NCBI RefSeq assembly: GCF_006716065.1
Contig: NZ_VFOL01000001.1
Location: forward strand, 4,402,001-4,466,000
DNA length: 64,000 bases
Origin: Salinispora arenicola
Lineage (GTDB): Bacteria; Actinomycetota; Actinomycetes; Mycobacteriales; Micromonosporaceae
Direction of reading: 5' to 3'
Shown: piece after piece, positions 18,236-28,094 of the stretch
Position numbering within the stretch: the stretch's first letter is position 1
Layout of the letters: each line of letters starts with the position of its first letter
The notes under the pieces: generated by a model
Database searches by the model: none
What the model was told of the DNA's origin: nothing
What the model saw: only the letters and a program-made list of their open reading frames with translations
Position numbers and translations under genes: made by a program

Positions 18236-21181
18236 CTACGACGCTTCGGGGCGCGATACGCGTGATGCGTCATATCGGATCAGCGCTGAGCGGGATCGAA
18301 TACCGAGTTTGCGGTAGATTTGGCGCAGGTGAAATCCGACCGTGTGCGGTGAGATGAACAGGTGGTCGGCGGCCTGCTGGTTGGTGAGTCCGTTGGCCAC
18401 GAGTTTGGCAACCTTCCGTTCGGTCTCGGTGAGACTCTCCCAGCCCGACAGTGGACGTTTTGCCTGCTTCCAGTGTCGACGCCACACTCCGAGTCCACGT
18501 AGCTGGGCGCGCACGCGGGCGGCCTCTCGTTCCGCTCCGAGCTGGTTGTAGGCGTTCATGGCACAGTCCAGTTCGGTAATGGCGGACTCGTGGTCACCAC
18601 GGAAGAGAAAGATCCGGGCACGGTCCTCGGCTGTTGCGGCCCGGGCCCAGGGATTTCGGTGTAGTCGGCCGGCCTCGGCGAGGGCGTCGGTGTCCGCCTC
18701 GGCGAGCGCCCGTGCGTGTGTGGCCGCAGCGAACAGTGCGGGAACCCCCGGGTTGAGCTTGCTGAGGTCCTCGATGGTGTCGACCACCCCTCCCGCGATC
18801 TCGGGCTGGTCTGCCGTGAGTGCGCAACGTACCCACCAGGCCGCGACTGCCGGATCCTCCAAGACGATCTCACGAGGTGTGATGGGCTGCGCCCCGGTCT
18901 CGGTCAACACCTCCAGTGCCGCTGCAGGGCCGTCGTTCACCTCGGCCAGCTGTGCCTGCAGCAAGAGATACTCGGCCTGCCAGGGGCTGGAGGAATGCTG
19001 CAGGCCCTCCCCTTCCAACGCCTTCAGATGAATCGCGGCCTGGGCCGGAGTTCCACGACGTAAGGCCACATGGGCCAGGACCAGAAATGCCTGGGGGGCG
19101 AATACCGGCATGTAAGGGCCGTCCTGTCGCAACGCGACTCGGGCAACCTGTTCGGCTTCGTTCAGCTGCCCCTGGGCGAGGTGCAGGGGCGCGCGAAGCG
19201 CGGCCTGGACCGCGGTAGCCGGAGAACTCTCCGTCGAGGCGGTCGTTGTGCCATACCCTCGAACGACCTCCTCCGCCTCACCGAACTCGTCGATTCGGAC
19301 AAGCGCGAAGGCGAGGAAACAGCACGGGTCGAGGACCTGAACGGTCTCACCGACATGGTTGAGCGCGACGGCGTCCCGCAGGATCCCCACCGCGTCCACC
19401 ACGTGGCCAGTTCGCCACCGATCCAACGCGTGGACAGTCATCGCGCTGACCCTGACCGCCCGGTCGCGTCGGTCGGGTCTGCTGAGGATCGTACGTGCCT
19501 GCTCGACCGCCGTACTGTCACCAATCAGGTAGGAAGCGGCGAGACGGGTGATGACCACCTCGGCACGGGGGAGTCCGCCCGCCTGCCTGGCCAGTACGTC
19601 GTCGGTCGCTTGGCGGGCGGCCGACGCGTCGCCTCGCAGCAGCAACGCGGTCGACATCGACGCCTGCAGGGCGGCGATGTCACGGGTGGGTGGCACCGAG
19701 GTGGGGGCCGCGGCCACCTCGATCTCGTCCCTGGCCAGCGTGACCGCCTCGTCCAGGCGCCCCACCTTGGTGAGTGCCTTCACCGCGGTATGGGCAAGAC
19801 GCACGCGTTGGTCCTGTCCGGGGTCCAGCAGTTCCATCCCACGGATCGCCAGGGATGCTGCGATGGTGGGATCGGTGGCGACGAGGCGTCGGGCTCCTTC
19901 GGCGATGACGTCGAGATCCTTGGCGTCACCGGGTCGAGCCACGTGCACCAGTTGAAGGGCGGCACGTTCGGCCCCGTCGGGACGTCGCAGCAACGTTTCG
20001 GCCGCCTGCCGACGCAACAACGCGCGTACCGGTGGCGGCACAGAGTCAAGTAGTACCCGCCAGATCGACTCGGTGCGGAATGCCAGATTCTGCCCACAAC
20101 AGACCAGCACTCCGCGTTCCACCGCCTCATGCACCGCGGTGAGTAGGCCAGCCGGTGATTCGTCGAGCATGGCCGACAGTTCCTCCGGCGCGAACGGTGA
20201 TCCGAGCACGGCCGCCAATCGAAGGGACTTGACAGTCGAATCAGAAAGTCGTAAGAGATTCTCCTCGATCATTGAGGATAGTCGCTTCGGCACCGGTGCG
20301 GGCACATGAACAGCATTCACGTCGCGGGAGCTGCCGGGCGTACCAGGGGTCAACCGTAGGGTGCCCTCGACTGTGCAGATGACACCGTCCTCCATGAGCC
20401 CACGTATCAGCTCGATCACTGCGGAGGGCGTATCGTTGAGGCTTTCCACCAGGGCAAGCAGCGTTGGGTCGGGGACGGAGCCGGTATGGTCGGTGACCAG
20501 TTGCTCCAGTGCCTCGTTCGAGAGCGGACTCAACCGCCGGATCGGTTCGACGGCCACCCTGCCCCGAAGTCTACTCAAACACATCGACGCCTGTTCGGAG
20601 GGCGCGGCGCTCGTCGCGGAGGTAAAGGTCAGCAGCCAGAGGATCGGTCGGCCTTTGAGCGCCAGAATCAGGTCACACAACGCCATCAGGGTGGGAAAGT
20701 CGGCCAGGTGCAGGTCATCGAGGGTCACCACCGTGGGAACGTCATTCGCGGCCCGACGCAGCCGCGCCCCCGTCGCCTCGACCAGGGAGGTCGCCCGTGG
20801 ACTGGAGAATCGGTCTGTGCTGCTGCCAGCCACCCGGACCTGAGTAGCGGCCGGCAGGTGCGCCATGTCAGGCACCGCATCAGGACCAGCCACGACACCA
20901 CCGACGATGGTGAAGCCCATGTCGTCGGCGACGGTGGCCGCCTCGGCCAGTAATCGGGTCTTACCGCCGCCGGGCGCTGCCTTCACCATGAGCACCCGGC
21001 TCCGCCGGTCGGACACGACGCGACGCAGATCGGTACTGATCTGCTCCAGGTGCTCCTCCCAGCCACGCACCTTCCGCAACGGGTGTGCGTGAATGCGCAC
21101 CGGCGGCACAGACTTACCCAAGACGTTCCTCCCCACAGCTCGTGCAGGTCCATCGCGTGATGATGCCAATACTGGCGTCAC
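18236..21181 (-). CDS. staR: large LuxR-family (LAL-type) ATP-binding transcriptional regulator (StaR-like)
   Basis: Probable pathway-specific activator. The N terminus has a STAND/AAA-type nucleotide site, KAAPGGGKTRLL (Lys74) and VVTLDDLHLADF as Walker B; a long helical TPR-like middle follows; the last 70 residues are a LuxR helix-turn-helix, LTETERKVAKLVANGLTNQQAA and ISPHTVGFHLRQIYRKLG. Length is 981 from GTG 21181, but TTG 21121, six bases after GGAGG, has a better ribosome site and gives 961 residues. Codon 310 (20252-20254) is TTA, the rare leucine codon read by the bldA tRNA. It converges on staN and faces a long upstream spacer. Confidence 0.88.
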   Translation of the reverse strand: MTPVLASSRDGPARAVGRNVLGKSVPPVRIHAHPLRKVRGWEEHLEQISTDLRRVVSDRRSRVLMVKAAPGGGKTRLLAEAATVADDMGFTIVGGVVAGPDAVPDMAHLPAATQVRVAGSSTDRFSSPRATSLVEATGARLRRAANDVPTVVTLDDLHLADFPTLMALCDLILALKGRPILWLLTFTSATSAAPSEQASMCLSRLRGRVAVEPIRRLSPLSNEALEQLVTDHTGSVPDPTLLALVESLNDTPSAVIELIRGLMEDGVICTVEGTLRLTPGTPGSSRDVNAVHVPAPVPKRLSSMIEENLLRLSDSTVKSLRLAAVLGSPFAPEELSAMLDESPAGLLTAVHEAVERGVLVCCGQNLAFRTESIWRVLLDSVPPPVRALLRRQAAETLLRRPDGAERAALQLVHVARPGDAKDLDVIAEGARRLVATDPTIAASLAIRGMELLDPGQDQRVRLAHTAVKALTKVGRLDEAVTLARDEIEVAAAPTSVPPTRDIAALQASMSTALLLRGDASAARQATDDVLARQAGGLPRAEVVITRLAASYLIGDSTAVEQARTILSRPDRRDRAVRVSAMTVHALDRWRTGHVVDAVGILRDAVALNHVGETVQVLDPCCFLAFALVRIDEFGEAEEVVRGYGTTTASTESSPATAVQAALRAPLHLAQGQLNEAEQVARVALRQDGPYMPVFAPQAFLVLAHVALRRGTPAQAAIHLKALEGEGLQHSSSPWQAEYLLLQAQLAEVNDGPAAALEVLTETGAQPITPREIVLEDPAVAAWWVRCALTADQPEIAGGVVDTIEDLSKLNPGVPALFAAATHARALAEADTDALAEAGRLHRNPWARAATAEDRARIFLFRGDHESAITELDCAMNAYNQLGAEREAARVRAQLRGLGVWRRHWKQAKRPLSGWESLTETERKVAKLVANGLTNQQAADHLFISPHTVGFHLRQIYRKLGIRSRSALIRYDASRVSRPEAS

Positions 21182-22370
21182 CGATGTGCCCTGTTCACCT
21201 GCACGTCAATGACAGACCGGATATCCCGTGTGCGGCTGGCAGCCCCTCCCGCTAGGCCACGGTTCGCACGACTCGTCGCGCGAACCGATGCCGGGGCTGC
21301 GGTCCTCGCCGAATGGCGGCTCCCGTGCACGAAGTGGATGTCTTGGCTCTATGTTCGGCAGTTGTTTGATCAGAATTTGTAACACCCATGCTGACCACCG
21401 GAATACAGACCTGACACTAGATGCGATCGACGACGATAAGGACACCAACGCTTGAACAGAGCGCTGTAGGACGATTCTTCCCCACCGGCGACTCCCCCGC
21501 CAGCACCCCGCGGCGATGATTGAAGCCAATACCCGACAGGTCGGTTGACCAGGACCAGTGAGGAGTTTCACTGACCGTGGCCGCGCCGCCCTGCCACGCC
21601 GGTGAGTCAGGATCCGGATCCGGTCATGGCCGATGGGCCGATCTGCCGACGCCAGCATCCCCGGCGACGAAACGAAACCGTGCAACGGCGCCGGGGTGGC
21701 TGCCTCTACCAGCCGCGTTGGACACGCGGTTGGCCGCACCCGGTGCAGGTTCGTAGTGACGAACACCCGGGCGAAGACAGCAAGACTCGATTCACGCCGA
21801 TACATTTGCCACCCGCCACGACGTAGCTCAGCACCACCACATCGGGCGCGCCGCAACCCAGTTTGAACCCTGGATCGGGCGTCCCTGCCCGGGAACCGAG
21901 ATAGTGGTAGTCATTCGACCACCCTAAGTGCTTGCACCTATTCGCGCAATGCGGGGTCGGCTCCAGCCCTAGTTGGCCAGCCGGTGGACTTATCCCGATT
22001 TACAACGGATAGGACCCGTGCTGACAGCGGCGAGCAACCCGTCATCCCACCTGGCACGACCCACTCACTCCGGGCCTGGCGTGCCGGAACAGGCGGTGAC
22101 ACACCCAGCTCCGGCACACTGCCCTACATCAATGTGTCCTGCCCCACATGAATCACAAGTAACGCCATTACCTCCACACGATGAAGCCTTGGACGCCACT
22201 TAGTTACGGCCATCACATTCTGCTACACCCGCATCGACTGGATCACCTTTTAGGCAATGGCTACCCACGGGCGATCAACACTTCGGGGCACAGCCCGATG
22301 GATCAACGACCCCACCACGGACCTGCAGCACACCGGCGCAGTGTCCGCGCAGCCTGGAACGGATCTGTAG
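21182..22370. other. 1.2 kb spacer between staR and metH, no credible gene
   Basis: Upstream of staR and downstream of metH. No ORF here shows a family motif or convincing start; a 216-codon leftward frame (21206-21856) has an Arg/Ser/Pro-rich composition typical of antisense readings. The stretch is less GC-rich than its surroundings: 62 of 120 bases in 22141-22260 are G or C (about 52%). I see no tRNA, transposase or obvious terminal repeats. The staR promoter must lie in the first few hundred bases. It probably marks the cluster border. Confidence 0.6.
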
Positions 22371-25300
22371 TCACTTGGCATTGAAGTAACTCGCCTCCGG
22401 ATGGTGCACGACAATCGCGTCGGTTGCCTGCTCCGGGAAGAGCTGAAACTCCTCCGATAGGTGCACGCCGATCCGTTCCGCCCCCAGCAGTTCCACGAGC
22501 TTCGCCCGGTCCGCCAGGTCGGGACAGGCCGGGTAGCCGAACGCATACCGGCAGCCCCGGTAGTCGTTGCGCAGTAGCCCAGCCAGATCGGCCGGATCGT
22601 CCACGGCCACCGTACGATCGCCAGGCAGCGTCAGCTCGGTGCGGATCCGCCGGTGCCAGTACTCGGCAAGGGCCTCGGTGAGCTGAACCGACAGCCCGTG
22701 GACCTCCAGATAGTCTCGGTACTCGTTGCGGGCGAACAACTTCGCCGTGTATTCGCTGATCGGTTGGCCGACGGTGACCAGTTGCAGTGCCACCACATCC
22801 AGTTCGGCACCACGGGGGCGGAAGAAGTCAGCCAAGCAGAGCCGCCGCTCTTGGCGCTGCCGCGGGAAAGTGAAGCGGGCCCGCTCGGCATGGCCGTTCT
22901 CGTCGAGCACGACCAGGTCGTTGCCGTCCGAGTAGGCCGGGAAGTAGCCGTACACGACAGCTGCCTCGAGTACCTGGTCAGCGGCGAGCCGGTCCAGCCA
23001 GTAGCGCAGCCGCGGCCGGCCCTCGGTCTCCACCAGCTCCTCATACGACGGGCCCTTACCGCCCCGGGCGCCGCGCAGTCCCCACTGCCCGAGGAACGTC
23101 GCCCGCTCGTCGAGCAACGCCGCGTAGTCGGCGAGCGGCAGCCCCTTGATGACCCGGGTGCCGAAGAACGGCGGGGTGGGTACGTCCACATCGGTGGCCA
23201 CGTCGGAGCGGACCGATGCGTCGTGCAGCTCCGGCAACGACTCACTGACGACCGCCCGCTGCCGCTCCCGGCGGGCCCGCCGGGCGGCCAGGGCCGCCTC
23301 CCGTTCCGCATCCACCACCGGTGCGCCACCGCGTTTGGCGGCCATCACCCGATCCATCAGGGACAGCCCCTCAAACGCATCCCGTGCGTAGTGCACCTGG
23401 CCAGGGAACATCGACCGCAGGTCGTCCTCGACATACGCGCGAGTCAGTGCCGCACCCCCGAGCAGCACCGGCCAGCGCTCCGCGACACCACGCGTGGCCA
23501 TCTCGACCAGGTTCTCCTTCATGATGACCGTACTCTTCACCAGGAGTCCGGACATGCCGATCGCGTCCGCGCGGTGCTGCTCGGCGGCGTCGAGGATCGC
23601 ATTGATCGGCTGCTTGATGCCGATGTTCACCACCTCGTAGCCGTTGTTCGACAGGATGATGTCGACCAGGTTCTTGCCGATGTCGTGCACATCGCCCTTC
23701 ACGGTGGCGAGCACGATCCGGCCCTTGCCGCCGTCGTCGGCCTTCTCCAGGTGCGGCTCCAGATACGCCACCGCGGACTTCATCACCTCAGCGGACTGAA
23801 GCACGAACGGCAGCTGCATCTGACCGGCGCCGAACAGCTCACCGACCACCTTCATCCCATCCAACAGAATGTCGTTGATGACGACCAGCGCCGTCATCCC
23901 GGCGGCCAGGGCCGCATCCAGATCCGCCTCGAGACCGTTACGCTCACCGTCGATGATCCGCCGCTTGAGCCGCTCGTTCAGCGGCAGGGCGGCGAGTTCC
24001 TCCGCCCGGCTGGCCCGCGCCGAGGCGGCGTCCACACCCTCGAAAGTCTCGATGAAGCGCTGCACCGGGTCGTACCCTTCGCGGCGACGGTCGTAGACCA
24101 GGTCGAGCGCGATCTCCCGTTGCTCCGAGGGGATCTTCGCGATCGGCAGGATCTTACTGGCGTGCACGATCGCCGAGGTCAGCCCGGCCTGGACACACTC
24201 GTGCAGGAACACCGAGTTGAGTACCTGCCGGGCCGCCGGGTTGAGGCCGAACGAGACGTTGGAGATACCCAGGGTGAAGTTGACTCCTGGGTAGCGGGCG
24301 GCTATCTCCCGAATCGCTTCGATGGTCTCGATCCCGTCCCGCCGAGTTTCCTCCTGCCCGGTGGCGATCGGAAAGGTCAGGGCGTCGATGAGGATGTCCG
24401 ACCGGGCCATCCCCCACCGGCCGGTCAGGTCATCGATCAATCGCGTGGCCACGCGCACCTTCCAGTCCTTGGTACGCGCCTGCCCCTCCTCGTCGATGAG
24501 AAGCGCCACCACCGCCGAACCGTGTTCCTTCACCACGGGCATCAGGCGGGCGTACCGAGAGTCTGGGCCGTCGCCGTCCTCGAAGTTGACCGAGTTGACC
24601 ACACACCGACCGCCAAGGGTCTCCAGCCCGGCCTCGATCACACCCGGCTCGGTCGAGTCCAACATGATCGGCAACGTGGAGGCGGTAGCGAACCGGCCAG
24701 CCAGCTCCCGCATGTCCTGGGTGCCATCCCGGCCCACGTAGTCCACACACAGGTCCAACAGATGCGAACCGTCCCGTGCCTGACCGCGGGCGATCTCGAC
24801 ACACGCCTGCCAGTCCCCGGCGAGCATGGCCTCACGGAACGCCTTGGATCCGTTGGCGTTGGTCCGCTCCCCCACCATCAACACGCTCGCGTCCTGCGCG
24901 AAGGACACCTGATGGTAGATCGACGAGGCGCCCGGCTCCGGCCGCGGCTCCCGCGCCACCGGCGACCGGCCACGCAGCCGCTCTGCCAGCACCCGGATGT
25001 GCTCCGGCGTGCTCCCGCAACAGCCGCCGACCAGTGCCACGCCATAGTCGGTGACGAACCGCTCCAGGGCGTCGGCCATCTCGTCCGGCGTCAGTGGGAA
25101 GTACGCACCGTCGGAGGTGAGTACCGGCAGGCCCGCGTTCGGCATCACCGACACCGGAATCCGCGAGTGCTGCGAAAGATAGCGCAGGTGCTCGCCCATC
25201 TCGGCCGGGCCGGTGGAGCAGTTCAGCCCGATCAGGTCGATGCCGAGCGGCTCGATCGCGGCCAGTGCGGCGCCGATCTCGCTGCCCAGGAGCATCGTGC

Positions 25301-25886
25301 CGGTGGTCTCCACAGCCACGTGGCAGATGATCGGGACCGTTCGGCCCAGCTCGGCCATCGCTCGCTTCGAGCCGATCACCGCTGCCTTCACCTGGAGCAG
25401 GTCCTGGCAGGTCTCGATGATCAGCGCGTCCGATCCACCGGCGATCAGGCCAGCGGCGTTCTCCCGGTACGCGTCCCGCAGCGAGGCGTACGAGGCGTGT
25501 CCGAGGGTGGGCAGCTTCGTGCCCGGCCCGATCGAGCCGAGGACGAAGCGAGGCTGCTCCGGCGTCGCATACGCGTCGGCGGCGGTGCGGGCCAGCCGGG
25601 CGCCCGCCTCGGACAGCTCCCGGATACGCCCCTCGATGCCGTATTCGGCGAGGTTAGGGAGGTTAGCACCAAATGTGTTTGTTTCCACACAGTCTGCGCC
25701 CACGGCCAGGTATGCCTCATGCACGCTGCGAACAGCGTCCGGCCGAGTCACGTTGAGGATTTCGTTGCAGCCCTCCAGTCCGTCGAAGTCGTCGAGGGTC
25801 AGGTCTGCCGCATGCAACATCGTGCCCATCGCCCCGTCGGCGACGAGGATCCGGTCGGTCAGCGCGTCGAGCACAGAGATCACCAC
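22371..25886 (-). CDS. metH: cobalamin-dependent methionine synthase
   Basis: Transfers a methyl group from methyltetrahydrofolate through cobalamin to homocysteine. All four modules are present in 1171 residues: homocysteine domain with zinc cysteines Cys289-Cys290 in GGCCGSTPEHI; pterin-binding domain from about residue 335; cobalamin domain with the DxHxxG motif KGDVHDIGKNL, His734 being the cobalt ligand; and the C-terminal reactivation domain with FGYPACPDL. The start is GTG at 25886 without a clear ribosome site. No cobalamin or SAH riboswitch is apparent upstream. A nearby source of methionine and SAM suits the cluster's methylation but is housekeeping. Confidence 0.97.
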   Translation of the reverse strand: MVISVLDALTDRILVADGAMGTMLHAADLTLDDFDGLEGCNEILNVTRPDAVRSVHEAYLAVGADCVETNTFGANLPNLAEYGIEGRIRELSEAGARLARTAADAYATPEQPRFVLGSIGPGTKLPTLGHASYASLRDAYRENAAGLIAGGSDALIIETCQDLLQVKAAVIGSKRAMAELGRTVPIICHVAVETTGTMLLGSEIGAALAAIEPLGIDLIGLNCSTGPAEMGEHLRYLSQHSRIPVSVMPNAGLPVLTSDGAYFPLTPDEMADALERFVTDYGVALVGGCCGSTPEHIRVLAERLRGRSPVAREPRPEPGASSIYHQVSFAQDASVLMVGERTNANGSKAFREAMLAGDWQACVEIARGQARDGSHLLDLCVDYVGRDGTQDMRELAGRFATASTLPIMLDSTEPGVIEAGLETLGGRCVVNSVNFEDGDGPDSRYARLMPVVKEHGSAVVALLIDEEGQARTKDWKVRVATRLIDDLTGRWGMARSDILIDALTFPIATGQEETRRDGIETIEAIREIAARYPGVNFTLGISNVSFGLNPAARQVLNSVFLHECVQAGLTSAIVHASKILPIAKIPSEQREIALDLVYDRRREGYDPVQRFIETFEGVDAASARASRAEELAALPLNERLKRRIIDGERNGLEADLDAALAAGMTALVVINDILLDGMKVVGELFGAGQMQLPFVLQSAEVMKSAVAYLEPHLEKADDGGKGRIVLATVKGDVHDIGKNLVDIILSNNGYEVVNIGIKQPINAILDAAEQHRADAIGMSGLLVKSTVIMKENLVEMATRGVAERWPVLLGGAALTRAYVEDDLRSMFPGQVHYARDAFEGLSLMDRVMAAKRGGAPVVDAEREAALAARRARRERQRAVVSESLPELHDASVRSDVATDVDVPTPPFFGTRVIKGLPLADYAALLDERATFLGQWGLRGARGGKGPSYEELVETEGRPRLRYWLDRLAADQVLEAAVVYGYFPAYSDGNDLVVLDENGHAERARFTFPRQRQERRLCLADFFRPRGAELDVVALQLVTVGQPISEYTAKLFARNEYRDYLEVHGLSVQLTEALAEYWHRRIRTELTLPGDRTVAVDDPADLAGLLRNDYRGCRYAFGYPACPDLADRAKLVELLGAERIGVHLSEEFQLFPEQATDAIVVHHPEASYFNAK

Positions 25887-26145
25887 GGCTTCAGGTTACT
25901 GCGACTACACGGGGTGTGGTCTACCCCCGACTGGTGCGCTACATTCCAATCGGCAGGGAGTTCTATCCGACTTACAGCTCTATAGATGTTTTGTCGGTTG
26001 CTGGATCGGCGCGGCCGACGAGCCGCTTCCCGCCCCTGGCACGTAGGCTGACGGACGTGAGGGACTACAGCGACGCCACGATGCCCGGCGCAGCCGATCG
26101 GGCAAACACCCGGCACCGCCCCGGTGGGTGGGGCGAGGTGACGGT

Positions 26146-27015
26146 GTGACCGAGTTCGACGGACTGCCGGTGCTGCGGTCCCCCGTGGCCATCGCCGCCT
26201 TCGAGGGCTGGAACGATGCCGCCGACGCCTCGACGGCCGCCGTGGAGCACCTGGAACAGGTGTGGCAGGCCCGGCCGGTGACCGAACTGGACCCGGAGGA
26301 CTTCTACGACTTCCAGGTCAGCCGTCCCACGATCACGATGTCGGACGGCGAGACCCGGCGGGTGGAGTGGCCCACCACCCGGTTCATGGCGGCCAGCCCG
26401 GCCGGTACGGAGCGGGATGTGGTGCTGATCCGCGGCATCGAACCAAGTATGCGGTGGCGCACCTTCTGCGAACAGGTGTTGGAGATCTGCCACAGCCTGG
26501 AGGTCGAACGGGTGGTGCTGCTCGGCGCGCTGCTGGCGGATGTGCCCTACACCCGGCCACTACCGATCAGCGGGAGCGCCTCCGACAAGGGCGCCGCGCA
26601 CCGCTACCAGCTCACCCCCACCCGCTACGACGGGCCCACCGGCATTGTCGGGGTCCTCCACGACGCCTGCGCGCGGGCCGAGGTGGACGCGGTGTCGTTC
26701 TGGGTACACGTGCCGCACTACGCCAACAACCCACCCTGTCCCAAGGCGACTTTGGCCCTGCTGCATCGGGTCGAGGAGGTGTTGGACCTGCCGGTGCCGA
26801 TGGCGGACCTGGCCGAGGAGGCCGCCGAGTGGGAGCAACGGGTACGCAGCGCCGCGGAGCAGGACGCCGAACTCGGCGAGTATGTGCGTGAGTTGGAGGA
26901 ACGCGTCGGTGACGCCGGTATCACCCCGCTGACCGGGGACGAGATCGCGCAGGAGTTCGAGAAGTACCTACGACGGCGCGGCGGCTCCGCTGGACCCACC
27001 GCCGGTTCCTGGTAG
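26146..27015 (+). CDS. PAC2 family protein (proteasome assembly chaperone-like)
   Basis: Belongs to the PAC2 family, conserved in Actinobacteria; eukaryotic relatives help assemble the 20S proteasome, but the bacterial role is not settled. The 289-residue protein opens FDGLPVLRSPVAIAAFEGWNDAADA, and VVLIRGIEPSMRWRTFCEQVLE and VLLGALLADVPYTRP are family blocks. The GTG at 26146 has GAGG seven bases upstream; an in-frame start at 26128 is less likely. It is divergent from metH across about 260 bases and is followed by a strong terminator hairpin. Confidence 0.88.
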   Translation: MTEFDGLPVLRSPVAIAAFEGWNDAADASTAAVEHLEQVWQARPVTELDPEDFYDFQVSRPTITMSDGETRRVEWPTTRFMAASPAGTERDVVLIRGIEPSMRWRTFCEQVLEICHSLEVERVVLLGALLADVPYTRPLPISGSASDKGAAHRYQLTPTRYDGPTGIVGVLHDACARAEVDAVSFWVHVPHYANNPPCPKATLALLHRVEEVLDLPVPMADLAEEAAEWEQRVRSAAEQDAELGEYVRELEERVGDAGITPLTGDEIAQEFEKYLRRRGGSAGPTAGSW

Positions 27016-27036
27016 CCGCGCACCGAACTGATCCGT

Positions 27037-27069
27037 CGTGGCCCGCCACCCCAGGGGTGGCGGGCCACG
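27037..27069. terminator. perfect hairpin after the PAC2 gene
   Basis: A complete palindrome centred on base 27053: sixteen bases on each side pair (CGTGGCCCGCCACCCC and its complement), followed by TTCGTGTTT. It starts 21 bases after the PAC2 stop. The stem and the short T-rich tail fit an intrinsic terminator. Confidence 0.75.
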
Positions 27070-27187
27070 TTCGTGTTTCCCGCAGTAGGCGACCAAGGCG
27101 GTTCGGGTGAGTTTCTGAGCCGTCGCGTGTGGACTCGACACACTCTCTACGGCATCCTAGGAACCTAGTGATGATCGAGGAGGCGAC

Positions 27188-27979
27188 ATGCAGATCAACC
27201 CGGGCACGACCGAATTCCCGCACCGGCAGATCGCCGCGCAGATCAAGGCACAGGTGCGCCGCGGTGACTGGGGACCGGGCGAACGGCTACCGTCGATCCC
27301 GGCCATCGCCGAGATGTTCAGCGTCGCCAAGCAGACCGTCCAACGCGCCATCGACCAGCTACGGGTCGAGGGCATCCTGATCACCAAGCCCGGCTCCGGA
27401 ACATACGTGCGCGGCACCCGGCGCCGTCTCAACCGACTCTCCCGGGGTCGGTACGGCGGCTCGCGTGGTTACCACACCGACCTCGCCGCCCGATACCGGC
27501 AGCAGCTCGTCTCGGTCGGGCGAACCCCCGCTCCACCCGAGGTCGCCGACGCCTTCGGCGTTTCCGACGGCACCGAGCTGCTCTGTCGCCGGCACCTGGT
27601 CCGCACGGAGGACTCTCCGGTGGAGGTGGGCACCGCCTGGTTCCTGCCCGCCGACACCGCCGGCACCTCGCTGGAGCGGGCCGAGGCGTTCGGCCGGCCG
27701 CTCTATCAGGAGGCCGAGGAAGCCACCGGCCGCCGGTACGTCACCGCGAGCGATACGATCAGCGCCCGCCAACCCAGCCGGGAGGAGGCGGAGATCCTCC
27801 AGATCCGCCCCGATACCCCGGTGCTGCACCTGTTGCACGTCGCGTACGACGAAGGCCGCAAGCCGATCGAGGTCGCCCAGGCCACCTGGCCGGGCCCGGT
27901 CACCACCCTGACGGAGGCGTACCGGATCCCCGCCCCGGCCGCCGACCCCGACCCGGACCCGGGGCTCGTTCTCGGCTGA
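27188..27979 (+). CDS. GntR/HutC family transcriptional regulator
   Basis: A 263-residue DNA-binding protein. Residues 10-76 form the GntR winged helix (RRGDWGPGERLPSIPAIAEMF, SVAKQTVQRAIDQLRVEG, KPGSGTYVRG); from about residue 95 a UTRA effector domain follows, with FLPADTAGTSLERAEAFGRPLY and HVAYDEGRKPIEVAQATWPG. The ligand cannot be told. GGAGG lies four bases before the ATG. No metabolic gene is adjacent in the same direction, so its targets may be distant or itself. Confidence 0.92.
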   Translation: MQINPGTTEFPHRQIAAQIKAQVRRGDWGPGERLPSIPAIAEMFSVAKQTVQRAIDQLRVEGILITKPGSGTYVRGTRRRLNRLSRGRYGGSRGYHTDLAARYRQQLVSVGRTPAPPEVADAFGVSDGTELLCRRHLVRTEDSPVEVGTAWFLPADTAGTSLERAEAFGRPLYQEAEEATGRRYVTASDTISARQPSREEAEILQIRPDTPVLHLLHVAYDEGRKPIEVAQATWPGPVTTLTEAYRIPAPAADPDPDPGLVLG

Positions 27980-28094
27980 CGGGCCTTCCCACCAGGCCAG
28001 TAGCGCAGTGTCAGGGGCCCACTCGGTGCGGACCCGCCCGCCGCACCCGACGTGGGTCAACGTGGGTCAACGTGGCCGCGCGGACCACCGAGGG

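Noticed and set aside
81..21181. Rebeccamycin-type cluster
   Set aside because: No tryptophan halogenase or flavin reductase, a bridging P450 (StaN) is present, and the StaC residues are of the StaC type.
21206..21856. 216-codon leftward frame as a gene or transposase remnant
   Set aside because: Arg/Ser/Pro-rich composition, no motif and no ribosome site; typical of chance frames in high-GC DNA.
25887..26145. Cobalamin or SAH riboswitch upstream of metH
   Set aside because: No recognisable B12 box or SAH riboswitch core on the minus strand in this interval.
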